A stretch of 64,000 nt of DNA, from the NCBI GenBank assembly GCA_949752735.1, contig OX457037.1:63737686-63801685 (forward strand). The letters are read 5' to 3'. Origin of the DNA: Lumbricus terrestris. Its lineage: Eukaryota; Annelida; Clitellata; Crassiclitellata; Lumbricidae. Below are positions 44,216-53,529 of this stretch, piece by piece (the stretch's first letter is position 1; every line of letters begins with the position of its first letter). Below the pieces are notes generated by a model, which saw only the letters and a list, made by a program, of their open reading frames with translations, was not told the DNA's origin and searched no databases. Made by a program: the position numbers and the translations under genes.

Positions 44216-44419
44216 CAGCACGTAATGTTTTAGCAAGTTTACAAGGCATGATCATGTATTTTCAATAATCAATAGTGTCTCACCTGATGAATTTCAATAC
44301 GCCTTGGTGACGATAATAATTAGTGACCGCCGGATTGCAAAAAAAAATTCATAACTTATTATAATGATGATATTCTTCCTCTTCATGTGGTAGCAGGCAA
44401 ATAGATTAATGACCTAATT

Positions 44420-44515
44420 CAGCGGTTCTCAACCTGTGGGTCGCGACCCCCACGGTGGTCGCCTAACGATTTGGCAGGGGTCGCCTGGAGCCTTCAGGAA
44501 TTTTAAAAAGAATGT
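44420..44515 (+). repeat. Charlie-like hAT left-end fragment
   Basis: CAGCGGTTCTCAACCTGTGG and GGTCGCCTAACGATTTGGCA match the inverted right end of the element at 25712-27261. Confidence 0.65.
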
Positions 44516-44524
44516 TCACATATA

Positions 44525-44920
44525 CAGGGTGCGCCAAAAAAAAGACCCCCCTAGGTTTTTTGCCAATATCTTGGCCAAAAGTAAGAATTTCAAAATGAAA
44601 TTTTACAGTCTTAAAGACAATTCATATTTGCATATGATGGCCAGATTTCATCAAAATATTTAACACAAAGCAAAAGTTATGCCACTTTTAGGAAGACCAC
44701 CCACCGTTTTTTGACGGTTCAAAAACGTAACGCAACGAAAAGTAGGTTTTTGCCAATATTTTGGCCAAAAGTAAGAATTTCAAAATAAAATTTTATAGGC
44801 TGATAGACAATTCATATTTACACATGATGACCGAAATTTCATCAAAATATTTCAAACAGAACAAAAGTTATATCACTTTTAGTGAGGACACCCACCTTTT
44901 TTGACGTTATTGAATCATCC
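44525..44920 (+). repeat. Partial Tc1-like element end, two about 190-bp units
   Basis: Begins CAGGGTGCGCCAAAAA after TA. Two direct units (44553 and 44745) share TTTTTGCCAATAT and GTAAGAATTTCAAAAT. Same family as 56695-59270. No right end was found. Confidence 0.65.
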
Positions 44921-44924
44921 AATA

Positions 44925-45590
44925 TCGGTATTGTACTCACAAACACAAACATATTATGTTTGTGAATTGGCCTACAATACCGGTAGGCCTACATAAAGCT
45001 ACGACGCAACTTAGTTAGGGTCCCTGCATGCATGAACACTTTAAGCTTGGGGTCTTACCCATTAACGAGACTAACGAATGGGCCTGGTTACTTGGTAGGA
45101 TGGCTATATAAAAATATTTTTAGGTTAAAAAGCATGAACGTTGTCATCAATTATCCACATAGTCCAATCCAGTTCATCAAAGTATGAAAAAAATAAGACA
45201 AAGAAAGATGACCACTGCCGAAACTAAACGCTGCCACTCAAAACGTCCAATTATTGTCACTGAAAACTTGAAAAGTAGGCTTGAAGGAATTTTAGTTTAA
45301 AAGTTCGGGGTCATTTGGACCTCGGATCCCATGGACTTTATAATCTACATGTATAGTTTGTATACGTTAATTGTTTGACTATGAATACGCAAACAGGCTG
45401 ATAGGAAGCAATTCCCCGTCATCCGCAAAAATTTCCGTTTCTTATACAAATGTTCCCTTATTTTCGAATATTGCAGCATTAGGCAAAAGTTTAGTAACGT
45501 GTTATTTTGAAGAATCGAGCCTTTTCTGTAGTTGGTCCAGTGGTCAGGAATGGCCTAGCTTCCTTTTGAGCTACGCCTACACACTGGGAC
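44925..45590. other. No gene seen
   Basis: AT-rich. A short open frame at 45371-45706 has no recognisable motif and overlaps a LINE/SINE tail. Confidence 0.3.
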
Positions 45591-45594
45591 TCTA

Positions 45595-45710
45595 CCAGGA
45601 TCGTTCCTTACTAAACTTAAAACTTTTGGGGGTGCTGGAGTCGGGAGCGCCTCTGAGTAGTTTTTTTTACCTGAAGGAGCGCTATATAAATGTCCGAATG
45701 AATTAATTGT
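45595..45710 (+). repeat. CR1-like 3' tail (LINE or SINE fragment)
   Basis: TCGGGAGCGCCTCTGAGTAG followed by AAGGAGCGCTATATAAATG. The same tail occurs inverted at 59850-59895 and at the end of the CR1 relic near 33888. Confidence 0.6.
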
Positions 45711-45919
45711 AAGAGCTATATGACTGAGAGGGCGCATTTTCGCGTCAGCCGCAAAATATTTCATGTAGGCCTATGTAGGGATTGTGGGCCGCTTCAGATG
45801 AAATGCAATAGATAAATAGGCCTTGAGTGCAAAGAATTTTCATCTTACAAACCTGTGACATTGCTGAAGTAATCAAGTCAGTGTAATGCGAGAACGACGG
45901 CTTATGCTGTGAGAATTCG

Positions 45920-46048
45920 GGACACACAAATACTTCGCGACACACCAATTCTTCGCGACACACCAGCGACACACCAGTTTTACGCGACACACCGCCGGTC
46001 AATTCGCGACACACTAGTGTGTCGCGACACACCGGTTGAGAACCTCTG
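45920..46048 (-). repeat. hAT fragment with GGTGTGTCGC repeats
   Basis: CGCGACACACCGGTTGAGAACCTCTG at its right end; inverse orientation of 12285-12385. Confidence 0.6.
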
Positions 46049-46387
46049 ATCTACATAACATAGGCTACCATTCTGGTAACAGGATAAAATACTATTATAG
46101 GCTTACGTGTTTTAGAATATTTGAATGTCAACTGACCACTTAATAGGCTTAAATAATGTAGCCTATGTTTGCTATGCTGTCTGCGCATCAAGAGTGGGCA
46201 GCAATTGGTCAATTAAAGAATGTTCTTATCCTATATTATCTTAGTCACCACTAACCTAATTCGCCGCAAATGCAAGACATTTCACGAAAATGTCATAATG
46301 TGACAACAACCGACCAGAATAAACAACTCGAGCATAATAATGAAGCACATAGTTTGAAGGTGAACGTTCATTGTCACAACAGTGGTA

Positions 46388-46496
46388 AGTAGTTAGCTAA
46401 CTACCATTATCAAAACAGCTCCCCCCACAATGACTACCACTATGAAAACAGTACGTGTGTTTGTCTGTGTGCATATGTCTGTGTGTCTGTGTGTGT
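46388..46496 (+). repeat. Left terminal inverted repeat of the Polinton
   Basis: Identical to the reverse complement of 53792-53900. Contains GTTAGCTAAC, GGGGGG, and a TGTCTGTG-type simple repeat at its inner end. Confidence 0.95.
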
Positions 46497-46499
46497 GTC

Positions 46500-46930
46500 T
46501 GTGTCATAAGCCACGCCCCTAATTAATATTCATGTAATGCTATGACATCATAATTGGAGAACTTTCCAGAAGTTGTATGTGTCTATGTCTGTCTGTTTGT
46601 CTGTCTGTCTGCCTGTCTGCATGGCTGTGGTATTTCCATTAGCATGCATTACGCTAATTACTATTCATATATGCAGTGACGTCATTTGCCAGTAGGGGCT
46701 CGAACATTCCAGCTCTTGTCTGTGTCTGTATATGGCTTTTTGTATGGCTGCCTGTTTGTGGCAGTCTGTGTGTATATCTATATGTTTAAACAGCCTTTAA
46801 TGGTATACCTAATTAATATTCATGTTGTGACGGCATTTGCCAGAATATTCTACAAGCTTGTAGAAAACGTATGCTTATGCGTATGTCTCACTGACTGTCT
46901 ATGTACCTGTGCGTATACCTATATGTTTAA
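46500..46930 (+). repeat. Sub-terminal degenerate repeats of the Polinton
   Basis: Three diverged units share CTAATTAATATTCATG, then a TGACGTCATTTGCC-like word, then CTGTCTG-type runs. A CRE palindrome TGACGTCA lies at 46677-46684. Confidence 0.6.
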
Positions 46931-46973
46931 GCTATTGTTAATACTGGAATGTTCCACCATTATTATACACAGT

Positions 46974-47167
46974 CCATTCGCTGTGGAACCTGTGCAAACG
47001 GCTGTGCTTAACATTATTGTAATACCCTAATGGCAGACTTCTCTAGAAGGTTCATTGTAGTGAGTTTAATCCATTCGCTGTGGCACCTGTGCAAACGGCT
47101 GTGCTTAACATTAGTGTAGTACCCTAAGGGCAGACTTCTCTAGAAGGTTCATTGTAGTGGGTTTAAT
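46974..47167 (+). repeat. 97-bp tandem duplication in the Polinton
   Basis: CCATTCGCTGTGG recurs at 46974 and 47071. Both units carry GCAAACGGCTGTGCTTAACA and CTTCTCTAGAAGGTTCATTG. Confidence 0.85.
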
Positions 47168-47388
47168 GCTCTTTACAGTGCGCGCGCGTAGTCCATTATG
47201 TTTGACTTGCAGAGGCGACGAAGAGATAATTATACCTACGCCTCAATCCAACGGCCGCTCTCATGTATATTCTCGAACACGTAAACATTTAAACACTATC
47301 AGTTTTGAAAATATGTACCCTTTACACAGTCTTGGACCTGTGTCTGCTAAAGAACAAACTACAACAGTCTTCTAATTCTTACAGAATC

Positions 47389-47645
47389 GGTAACCTCCAT
47401 CCTTACGCAGACACGGGTCTGGTCCTGCCAATGCTCTTTAGATTGGTAGACTCTGCTGTGCATTCAATAGCACGCACATGACAGAAGCAACTATGTAGCG
47501 CCAGTCCCACGTCTGCGTAAACGAGGAGGGCGACACTAATGCTTGGCAGACAGAAGTTGTGACCTCCAACCTTACGCAGACACGGGTCTGGCTCTGACGA
47601 TGCTCTTTAGATTGGTAGACTGCTATGCATTCAATAGCACGTGCA
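47389..47645 (+). repeat. About 170-bp-spaced direct repeat in the Polinton
   Basis: CTTACGCAGACACGGGTCTGG and GATGCTCTTTAGATTGGTAGA-like blocks occur at 47400 and 47572. Weaker relatives continue to about 47800. Confidence 0.75.
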
Positions 47646-47799
47646 GATGCTTGATAATAATAAAGATTAATAGAGGCTTTCATATTCTAAACGTAGCCAC
47701 ATGTCTGCCACTGCCACATAGTAAACGAATACATCATCTTATACGGGCACCCTCTTCATTTAAGCAGACATGGCACTAGCACCGCCAGTCTTCTACGCA

Positions 47800-48300
47800 T
47801 TTCAATCAGCTTATACAATCGGAATCGTCCCCTTTGCGCACGAGTTGGTCTGGTCCTATAGTCCTTTCAATAATCTTATACAAGTGAAATCCTTGCCAGT
47901 TATTCAAAATTTGCACTGACGTTGGTCAGAATCCTATAGACAGGACTTTTTACTTAAAGCGCAACTTATAAACGATTTGGCAATATCAGGGCACATTTGG
48001 AACAGATGCGAGCTTTTAGTATATGGAAGTGCTGGGAACTCGGTCAATTTCGAAGTGAGCCCAGAGCAGTGGCTAAACGGCACCCGTAACCATAAACCGC
48101 GACCATACAGTCATGCCTAACAAAGACCGTCGACTATATACCCTCGGGCAATATGGGACTGCTTCCATTGTAGTATTCAGCATGACCACTCAACCGACGC
48201 GATGCGTTGATGAAAAAAGGCATATGAATGGCTTTATTTGTTGCGATAAGAATCTGTGCCGCTCGACGTATGTTCGAGAAAAAGAAATCTGCTAGAACCA
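47800..48300. other. Non-coding Polinton DNA
   Basis: No gene was recognised. This is where a polymerase or other capsid genes might be expected in a full-length element. Confidence 0.4.
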
Positions 48301-48307
48301 GCAAATT

Positions 48308-48520
48308 AAAAAGCTAGAAAAAAGTTAGATTTTCCACCTAGAAAAAGTCAGGTTTTCCACCTAGAGAAAAAAAACCCAGAAAAACCCTAGATTTTCCACC
48401 CAGAAAAAAAAACCTAGAAAAAAGCCAAATTTTCCACCCAGAAAAAACCCCTAGAAAACACCCAAGATTTTTCACCCATGATTTTCCACCCAGAGAAAAA
48501 AAACCAAGATTTTTTTTCAA
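48308..48520 (+). repeat. Degenerate about 30-bp repeats (TTTTCCACCCAGAAAAA)
   Basis: Seven or so units of TTTCCACC(C/T)AGAAAAA with AACCTAGA spacers, just downstream of the protease gene. Confidence 0.75.
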
Positions 48521-48526
48521 TTTTAT

Positions 48527-48575
48527 CTTTTAATGCATACAAGGAGGAAGTTTGTTACAGGTCTGACGCCATCTG
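48527..48575 (+). repeat. Inner inverted repeat, left copy
   Basis: ATGCATACAAGGAGGAAGTTT is inverted at 53408-53445 (AAACTTCCTCCTTGTACGCAT). The pair closely brackets the gene block. Confidence 0.7.
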
Positions 48576-48691
48576 TTGTATGCGCATTTTTAAATGTTCA
48601 TAGTAGGACTTTGTTATGTTTTCATTCCCTAGCATTCAGATTCACGTATAGAAATAACTACAACACTTTTAAAGTTCAAGTAACTTTATTC

Positions 48692-49138
48692 TTATACTTT
48701 GGAAACGAAATTATAAACCAAATAATCGTTCAATCCAGTATCGAAAGTTAACATGTTCGCTACAGCATTAATATTTCTACCTCTAGCTCTATGCAACGAA
48801 TACAAAATACTGTAATGTCCACAAAATTTGCTAACTAAGCTTTGCAATTGTCGATCAGTAAAGATCCACTGTGCACAATGTCTATGTAAAAATGTTCTGA
48901 ACGGAGCTTCGGGTGGTGCGCCCAGCGAGTCGAAGTATTCCCCATAGTCAGAATTCTCTATGTAAATAACGATCCAATGTTTCCCTGGATTGCCGTACGT
49001 ATCTGTATTATACACGAGAATGGAGGGGCGATTTCTGTTTATCGTAGAAGGTAAGCGGTCGCATGGAAACACGCCCAGAAACATGGGACCGCACTTTGCA
49101 TCTGCACGTAGTATCAAATATATCGTGTCTCCGTCCAT
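48692..49138 (-). CDS. Polinton adenain-like cysteine protease
   Basis: 148 residues. The catalytic set of adenovirus-type (C5/ULP-like) proteases is visible: His54 in GKHWIVIYIE, Asp70 in GEYFDSLG, Cys106 in FCGHYS, with a Gln-containing TDRQLQS before it. In Polintons this enzyme is thought to process capsid proteins. Its start overlaps the stop of the preceding capsid frame. The length is close to other Polinton proteases, so it looks complete. Confidence 0.85.
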   Translation of the reverse strand: MDGDTIYLILRADAKCGPMFLGVFPCDRLPSTINRNRPSILVYNTDTYGNPGKHWIVIYIENSDYGEYFDSLGAPPEAPFRTFLHRHCAQWIFTDRQLQSLVSKFCGHYSILYSLHRARGRNINAVANMLTFDTGLNDYLVYNFVSKV

Positions 49139-49139
49139 T

Positions 49140-49970
49140 TCAGTTGGTATAGTAGAAAATCACGTTTCTGGAGCGGTCGATTTCCAGAATATTTTCAAAT
49201 TCTGCGAATGCGATGACGTTTATGGTTCTAGCCAAAGCCTGACCGAACTTCATATCAACACGAATATTTCCCGGTTTGATGAGGTTGAAGTGTCCGCCTT
49301 CTGCGAGGTCTGGAGTTAAGTCGAATGCGTAAAGAGCGTATCCACCGGCAAAGTCCTCTCTCGTTATCTGATTTCCTTCGTCACGCATCCACTTTCCGGT
49401 ACCAGTAAACAGCGAAGCGTAAGCATTCACAAACTGATTATTTGCGAAATTCGTTTCCAAAGGTTTGATCGTTTGCTGTTGGCCGTCCAAGTACACTTTT
49501 AGTTGGGTCAGATTCATATATTTGAAGTTGAATGGATTCTTCGTATAGACTCCGTTAAACGCGTCGTTGTCCACGCAACCAATAACGATACCGGTAGGAA
49601 TCTGACCGGAGAAGAGACTCTCCTGCGACGCATCCAAGTTTCCTGCCGGAACCGTGAAAGTCTTGCAAATGGCTCTTCGAATGGGAAACTTCAAATTACC
49701 AACCTCAAGTGCTTTAGCATGTGCTAGAAACACCGACGGACTTAGCTTTACTTTTATAACGTACAACTTGCATTCCAAGATTTTTACTTTATATGCAGCA
49801 CCCTGCGTCGCTGACATCAAGCAGAATGGATCCTTATTTCTTACGAGTCGAATTTCACCTTTGAGCGTTTTCGTTATTGTGTCATATTTAAAATGTGGAT
49901 ATTTATAAAGTGAATATTCGACCGCAAACTCCTGTATATTCGCATTTATAACTTGCACAATGTCATTCAT
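49140..49970 (-). CDS. Polinton capsid protein, C-terminal part of major capsid fused to another capsid gene
   Basis: 276 residues. From about residue 40 onward (IRLVRNKDPFC, then FPIRRAICKTF, GCVDNDAFNG, GGYALYAFDLTPD and FAEFENILEIDRSRNVIF) it matches the C-terminal half of the double-jelly-roll major capsid protein of Polintons (often annotated F54H12.2-like). Residues 1-39 (starting NDIVQVINANIQEF) instead continue naturally from the frame at 49967-50254. The N-terminal half of the major capsid protein is missing. The simplest reading is an internal deletion with its junction near 49853, plus a frameshift near 49968. It cannot form a normal capsomer. Confidence 0.75.
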   Translation of the reverse strand: MNDIVQVINANIQEFAVEYSLYKYPHFKYDTITKTLKGEIRLVRNKDPFCLMSATQGAAYKVKILECKLYVIKVKLSPSVFLAHAKALEVGNLKFPIRRAICKTFTVPAGNLDASQESLFSGQIPTGIVIGCVDNDAFNGVYTKNPFNFKYMNLTQLKVYLDGQQQTIKPLETNFANNQFVNAYASLFTGTGKWMRDEGNQITREDFAGGYALYAFDLTPDLAEGGHFNLIKPGNIRVDMKFGQALARTINVIAFAEFENILEIDRSRNVIFYYTN

Positions 49971-50254
49971 AGGCTACTTTCGTAATATCCATCTGGTATT
50001 TGCATTGTCTTTTGATTGGCTGGCCAATGCAAACCGTCCGAAGTCCTTTTGGATTCTTGCCAATAAGTAAATTCACAATCGTTGGATTTTATATTGTACC
50101 ACGAATGAGGATAATGTATTTCAATCAAACCAACTTCCCAGTCCCCCGATAGCGAAATGCCGTTTTCCAATTTTGTTGTAAAGTGTGCCGCAGTATTGCT
50201 TGGATAATACTGCATGGAGCTGTTGCTTGGTAGCGCAAGATAAAAGTGAGCCAT
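49967..50254 (-). CDS. Polinton capsid-associated protein, N-terminal part
   Basis: 95 residues starting MAHFYLALPSNSS, with HFTTKLENGISLSGDWEVGL and IHYPHSWYNI. This is a conserved N-terminus of a Polinton structural protein, which I would guess is the minor capsid/penton-type protein. It ends at a stop 4 bp into the next frame, whose first 39 residues read as its continuation. I infer a single-gene origin broken by a frameshift. The C-terminal part of this protein is lost. Confidence 0.65.
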   Translation of the reverse strand: MAHFYLALPSNSSMQYYPSNTAAHFTTKLENGISLSGDWEVGLIEIHYPHSWYNIKSNDCEFTYWQESKRTSDGLHWPANQKTMQIPDGYYESSL

Positions 50255-50293
50255 ACTCGCATGTAAACTATTACAGAATGCGCATTATCAGTG

Positions 50294-51343
50294 CTAGACA
50301 TCGAATATATCTTGCGTCCAAGAGTTAAATTTGTCGTCGTAGCCTTTCCACTTGACATAATATTCGGTCTTTCCACGTCGCTTACGTGTTTTTAAGACCT
50401 TTTCGATACCATACACGTCATCGTCTTTCAAAATTCTTTGCAATTCGACTTCGTAGAATTTACCCTTTAGCGTCTCGTCTTTTAAATCGGCTAATTCATA
50501 TGTTACAGGATCGGAAGGTATGCGAGCTATGATCTTAAAAATCTCCTCGGACCAAGAGGGAAGGTAGCCCTTTTTGAATGCGATTCTAGCCTTTGCAATT
50601 CTCACTTTATCACCTACTGCATATTTCCACTTTGCCGGACTTTTCTTTTGACCGTACAAACGACTTCTAATACTATTTTCATCTTCCTTTGTCACTTGAC
50701 TAGGTATCATACCTATACTTCTATGATATGTATTGTTGTACGAATGCATAAGATCTTGCAAAACATCAACATATCGATACGTATTCTTATACGTAAAGTA
50801 CTTCCACATTTTCGTCTTAAGCGTGCGATTGAATCTTTCTACTACAGAGGCCTTTATGTCGCTATTTTCAGTTGTGTAAAAGCGAATGGAATTCTTGCGC
50901 AGCATGGATTGAAAGCTTCTATTAAGGAACTCTGTTCCCTTGTCGGTCTGTAAATGAGCGGGCTGTCTATCTACCAAAATGGACGAAAAGGCGACAGTCA
51001 AATCTGAACCCGACTTTGACTTGAGCGGAACTGCCCAAGCATATTTAGAAAAGACGTCTATACATGTTAAAATATATTTATTTTTATCATTATGTTTCGA
51101 CAATGCAGAAAGATCGGCCAAGTCAGCTTGCCATAGATCGTCAATTCCTACTGTAAAAGTCTGTCTACGCCTAAAGTTCAATCTGACAGGTTTATGCAGC
51201 GTGTAAGCGTCCTGTTTCGAAAGCCAATTTTTAACATCCTTAGTTTTAAATTTATCGTCAATATGTCTTTGAAAGGAGGATACGCCGCCGAAGCTAGCCG
51301 GTTGTTTAGGATCGAAGTAAGACTCCATCAGTAGGGTAACCAA
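50294..51343 (-). CDS. Polinton retroviral-like integrase with chromodomain
   Basis: 349 residues; the true start may be Met6 (MESYFDPKQP). DDE core: Asp74 (WQADL), Asp134 (QTDKGTEF) and Glu169 (VVERFN). An SH3-like region (YAVGDKVRIAKAR) follows. The last about 45 residues are a chromodomain (YGIEKVLKTRKRRGKTEYYVKWKGY). It would catalyse element insertion with 6-bp staggering, consistent with the observed gtggta duplication. No stop or frameshift is present. The start overlaps the end of the 218-residue gene. Confidence 0.92.
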   Translation of the reverse strand: MVTLLMESYFDPKQPASFGGVSSFQRHIDDKFKTKDVKNWLSKQDAYTLHKPVRLNFRRRQTFTVGIDDLWQADLADLSALSKHNDKNKYILTCIDVFSKYAWAVPLKSKSGSDLTVAFSSILVDRQPAHLQTDKGTEFLNRSFQSMLRKNSIRFYTTENSDIKASVVERFNRTLKTKMWKYFTYKNTYRYVDVLQDLMHSYNNTYHRSIGMIPSQVTKEDENSIRSRLYGQKKSPAKWKYAVGDKVRIAKARIAFKKGYLPSWSEEIFKIIARIPSDPVTYELADLKDETLKGKFYEVELQRILKDDDVYGIEKVLKTRKRRGKTEYYVKWKGYDDKFNSWTQDIFDV

Positions 51344-51984
51344 CTCGCGTCCAGATGGTGTTGTTGTTGTTGTTCTCCGTGTATACTTTTCGATGCAAAT
51401 GACTGACTTTCATCGATCGAACCGTTAATATATTTCCATCGATCTTGATTGCCGATCAACTCACGAGGAATATTGGAATCTTTCAAGGCGTCGGCCAGTT
51501 GCATCCATCCGGTAGGCGGCGAAGCTGTTGTACGTTTTCTCAGCAGGTCGTTTACCAAGTCCACCACGTGCGTCTTCGGAACCGTCGCGTTCTTCAGCAC
51601 AAGTTCACCTTTAGTAGACCACGAAACGTCCGGGTTGCTCTTCATATGAGTCAAAAGTCTAGCAGCCTGTGTTTTCCATTTCTTTGGCACGGTTTCCAAG
51701 ACTTGGGCCTCTATACTATTGGTTTTAACCGGCTGCGCTTTCTCAACAGCCGTCACTTCATCTTCTTTCTTTTCGAATTTGGTAAGTACAGTAGGCTTAT
51801 CAATGTTCAGATAGCGACTCAGACTGTTGGAATAGAGTTTGGCTTTATCGTCATCAGCGATATCACGATGCAGAATGTCGTACATCTGCGTATCCAATTT
51901 GGACAAAGTCTTGTCCAACATGGTTTCCTTCCATTTTTCAATCTGTCTAGGTTCAACCAAGACCATCTGCTTCGTGTGTTCCAT
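51328..51984 (-). CDS. Conserved Polinton protein of unknown function (218 aa)
   Basis: Charged N-terminal half (EPRQIEKWKETMLDKTLSKL), then a segment SIEAQVLETVPKKWKTQAARLL and TVPKTHVVDLVNDLLR, and a Q/H-rich tail. It resembles proteins found beside the ATPase and integrase in invertebrate Polintons, but I cannot name a domain. A role in capsid assembly or DNA handling is only a guess. Confidence 0.6.
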   Translation of the reverse strand: MEHTKQMVLVEPRQIEKWKETMLDKTLSKLDTQMYDILHRDIADDDKAKLYSNSLSRYLNIDKPTVLTKFEKKEDEVTAVEKAQPVKTNSIEAQVLETVPKKWKTQAARLLTHMKSNPDVSWSTKGELVLKNATVPKTHVVDLVNDLLRKRTTASPPTGWMQLADALKDSNIPRELIGNQDRWKYINGSIDESQSFASKSIHGEQQQQHHLDASWLPY

Positions 51985-51985
51985 G

Positions 51986-52360
51986 CTACAGTTTATTACT
52001 TAACAAGGTACCCAGAAAGGAAAGCACAGGGGTAAGTAATGCACCTATGAAGCCACCAGTCTGTACTATTCGTTTCTTAATCTTTACACGAGTTTTCTTG
52101 GAAGCCAATTTTCTTAACTTGTGTTTGAAACGACCAAGTCTCTTCTTCTGAGCTTTTTCCAAAGGAACAACCCCTTTTAAAACGTTGAGCGCACACTCAC
52201 AGAGACAATGAAGTAGGGAGGTGTTGCAATCTTTCAAAATACGTTTCCTCACTTTGGGCGACGACTCTTTAAGCAATCTCAGTTTCTCAAATTTCTCCAC
52301 CAGTGGAGCCGACATTTTCAACGAATGAACGTTCGAGCGATTGCACGACCTTATATTCAC
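51986..52360 (-). CDS. Small basic Polinton protein
   Basis: 124 residues; the likely start is Met16 (MSAPLVEKF). A Cys-containing helix (LLHCLCECALNVLKG) is followed by a K/R-rich stretch (KKRLGRFKHKLRKLASKK) and a hydrophobic C-terminus (GGFIGALLTPVLSFLGTLL). It resembles a small core or membrane-active virion protein; the function is unproven. The frame overlaps the ATPase stop by 4 bp. Confidence 0.6.
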   Translation of the reverse strand: MNIRSCNRSNVHSLKMSAPLVEKFEKLRLLKESSPKVRKRILKDCNTSLLHCLCECALNVLKGVVPLEKAQKKRLGRFKHKLRKLASKKTRVKIKKRIVQTGGFIGALLTPVLSFLGTLLSNKL

Positions 52361-53082
52361 TTTCTTACGTAGACAAAATGCGTCTCACCAGGAAAAATGT
52401 TCGTTCTTAATCTGCAACGTTCATCCGTCTCCGGTTTGAGATCAACCAACAGATATCCGAAAGGTGCCATTGTCGCATCTCCGAACGCCTCTATCATGAA
52501 ATTCGACTTGCCGGGGAACATCTGTCTTGCCAGGTTTGCTATCTGAGTCGAATCTCTCACATTTTTGAAAAGAACAAAGTAATGCGCGTTCAAACTGATG
52601 GTTCTCGTATGTTTGCTGCTGTAGAATAGATTCTGCGTCAGGTAGAGTATCGAAACGTTCATGTGGTGGCTGATCTTTGTAAATAATTTGGTAACGCGGT
52701 CATCAGTCTCGCTCATAAGATCGTCCAATATCAGAAGCGTTTTCTGCTTACCATCGAAAATATTCAAGTCGGGTAATCCTTCGTGAAATTGAATTTGCGA
52801 ATATTTGTCGAAAATTTCTTGGTATATTCCGTAACACCAGATAATTTTTTCTATCTGAGGTTTGACCATATAATGTAAATGGTCTATAAATCGTAACGTG
52901 AATTGTGTTTTTCCACATCCAGAAGGTCCACTAACTATAGCCGAGAACGGATGTTGCCAAGTTGGATCCATAACGAAAAGTGAGTCCTTGAAATGCTGTA
53001 GCAAACTTTTATACCAGGTATATTCTGACTGTGCCCAATATGCGTTCTTTGCATTGAGGACATTCTGTAGCTTCATCTGCAC
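52357..53082 (-). CDS. Polinton FtsK/A32-like packaging ATPase
   Basis: 241 residues. Walker A GPSGCGKT (52-59), Walker B LLILDD (Asp120, Asp121), and the sensor-like YLTQNLF. This is the genome-packaging ATPase typical of Polintons and related dsDNA viruses. The frame is complete and overlaps the RING gene at its 5' end. Confidence 0.9.
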   Translation of the reverse strand: MQMKLQNVLNAKNAYWAQSEYTWYKSLLQHFKDSLFVMDPTWQHPFSAIVSGPSGCGKTQFTLRFIDHLHYMVKPQIEKIIWCYGIYQEIFDKYSQIQFHEGLPDLNIFDGKQKTLLILDDLMSETDDRVTKLFTKISHHMNVSILYLTQNLFYSSKHTRTISLNAHYFVLFKNVRDSTQIANLARQMFPGKSNFMIEAFGDATMAPFGYLLVDLKPETDERCRLRTNIFPGETHFVYVRK

Positions 53083-53317
53083 ATGGATCGCACATATTTA
53101 CATGCGTACATGGAAGTAGCAGTGCTTCCACTTGCTTATTTTTACATACCACGCAAGTAACTGCTTTTTTGAGTTTTTCATTCTCCGCTTTCAGTCTCAT
53201 GAGGCGATATTTCGTAGCTTTCTCATCCTCCGTGCGTTCATCGATTCCACAAATGGCGCATTCGCACTTGTAGTTGCCAAACACATCCATTTCACATTCA
53301 ACATTTGACGGACACAT
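53009..53317 (-). CDS. Polinton-encoded RING finger protein
   Basis: 102 residues. An N-terminal Cys-rich segment (CECAICG), a short coiled coil (RLMRLKAENEKLKKAV), then a C3HC4 RING like that of IAP proteins (CVVC, LLPCTHVNMCDPC, CPQCKERI). A RING of this type would act as a ubiquitin ligase, perhaps capturing a host anti-apoptotic trait. It is the first gene of the block and overlaps the ATPase frame. Confidence 0.8.
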   Translation of the reverse strand: MCPSNVECEMDVFGNYKCECAICGIDERTEDEKATKYRLMRLKAENEKLKKAVTCVVCKNKQVEALLLPCTHVNMCDPCADEATECPQCKERILGTVRIYLV

Positions 53318-53407
53318 ATTTGCGCAAAACGTGTATCACTCGCAAAGTTTAGCTACCAAATAATTCTTAAAGATATAAGTTTGATCTTTTTAATGTAATG
53401 TGATTGC

Positions 53408-53445
53408 AATAAGTGGCGCCATCTGTAAAACTTCCTCCTTGTACG
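53408..53445 (-). repeat. Inner inverted repeat, right copy
   Basis: AAACTTCCTCCTTGTACGCAT is the inverse of 48527-48547, about 90 bp upstream of the first gene's start codon. Confidence 0.7.
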
Positions 53446-53529
53446 CATTTAATTATTAAAATAAATCATTGAGTGTAGTACAATCGCTGCATTAAAATAT
53501 AAGAGTGAAGCTTGTAGCCTATAAGGATT

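Noticed and set aside
45371..45706. Host gene of 111 codons
   Set aside because: No motif is recognisable and its 3' part overlaps a LINE/SINE tail.
46388..48690. Remains of DNA polymerase B in the Polinton
   Set aside because: I looked for polymerase-like frames in the non-coding left part and saw only tandem repeats and short random frames; a profile search would be decisive.
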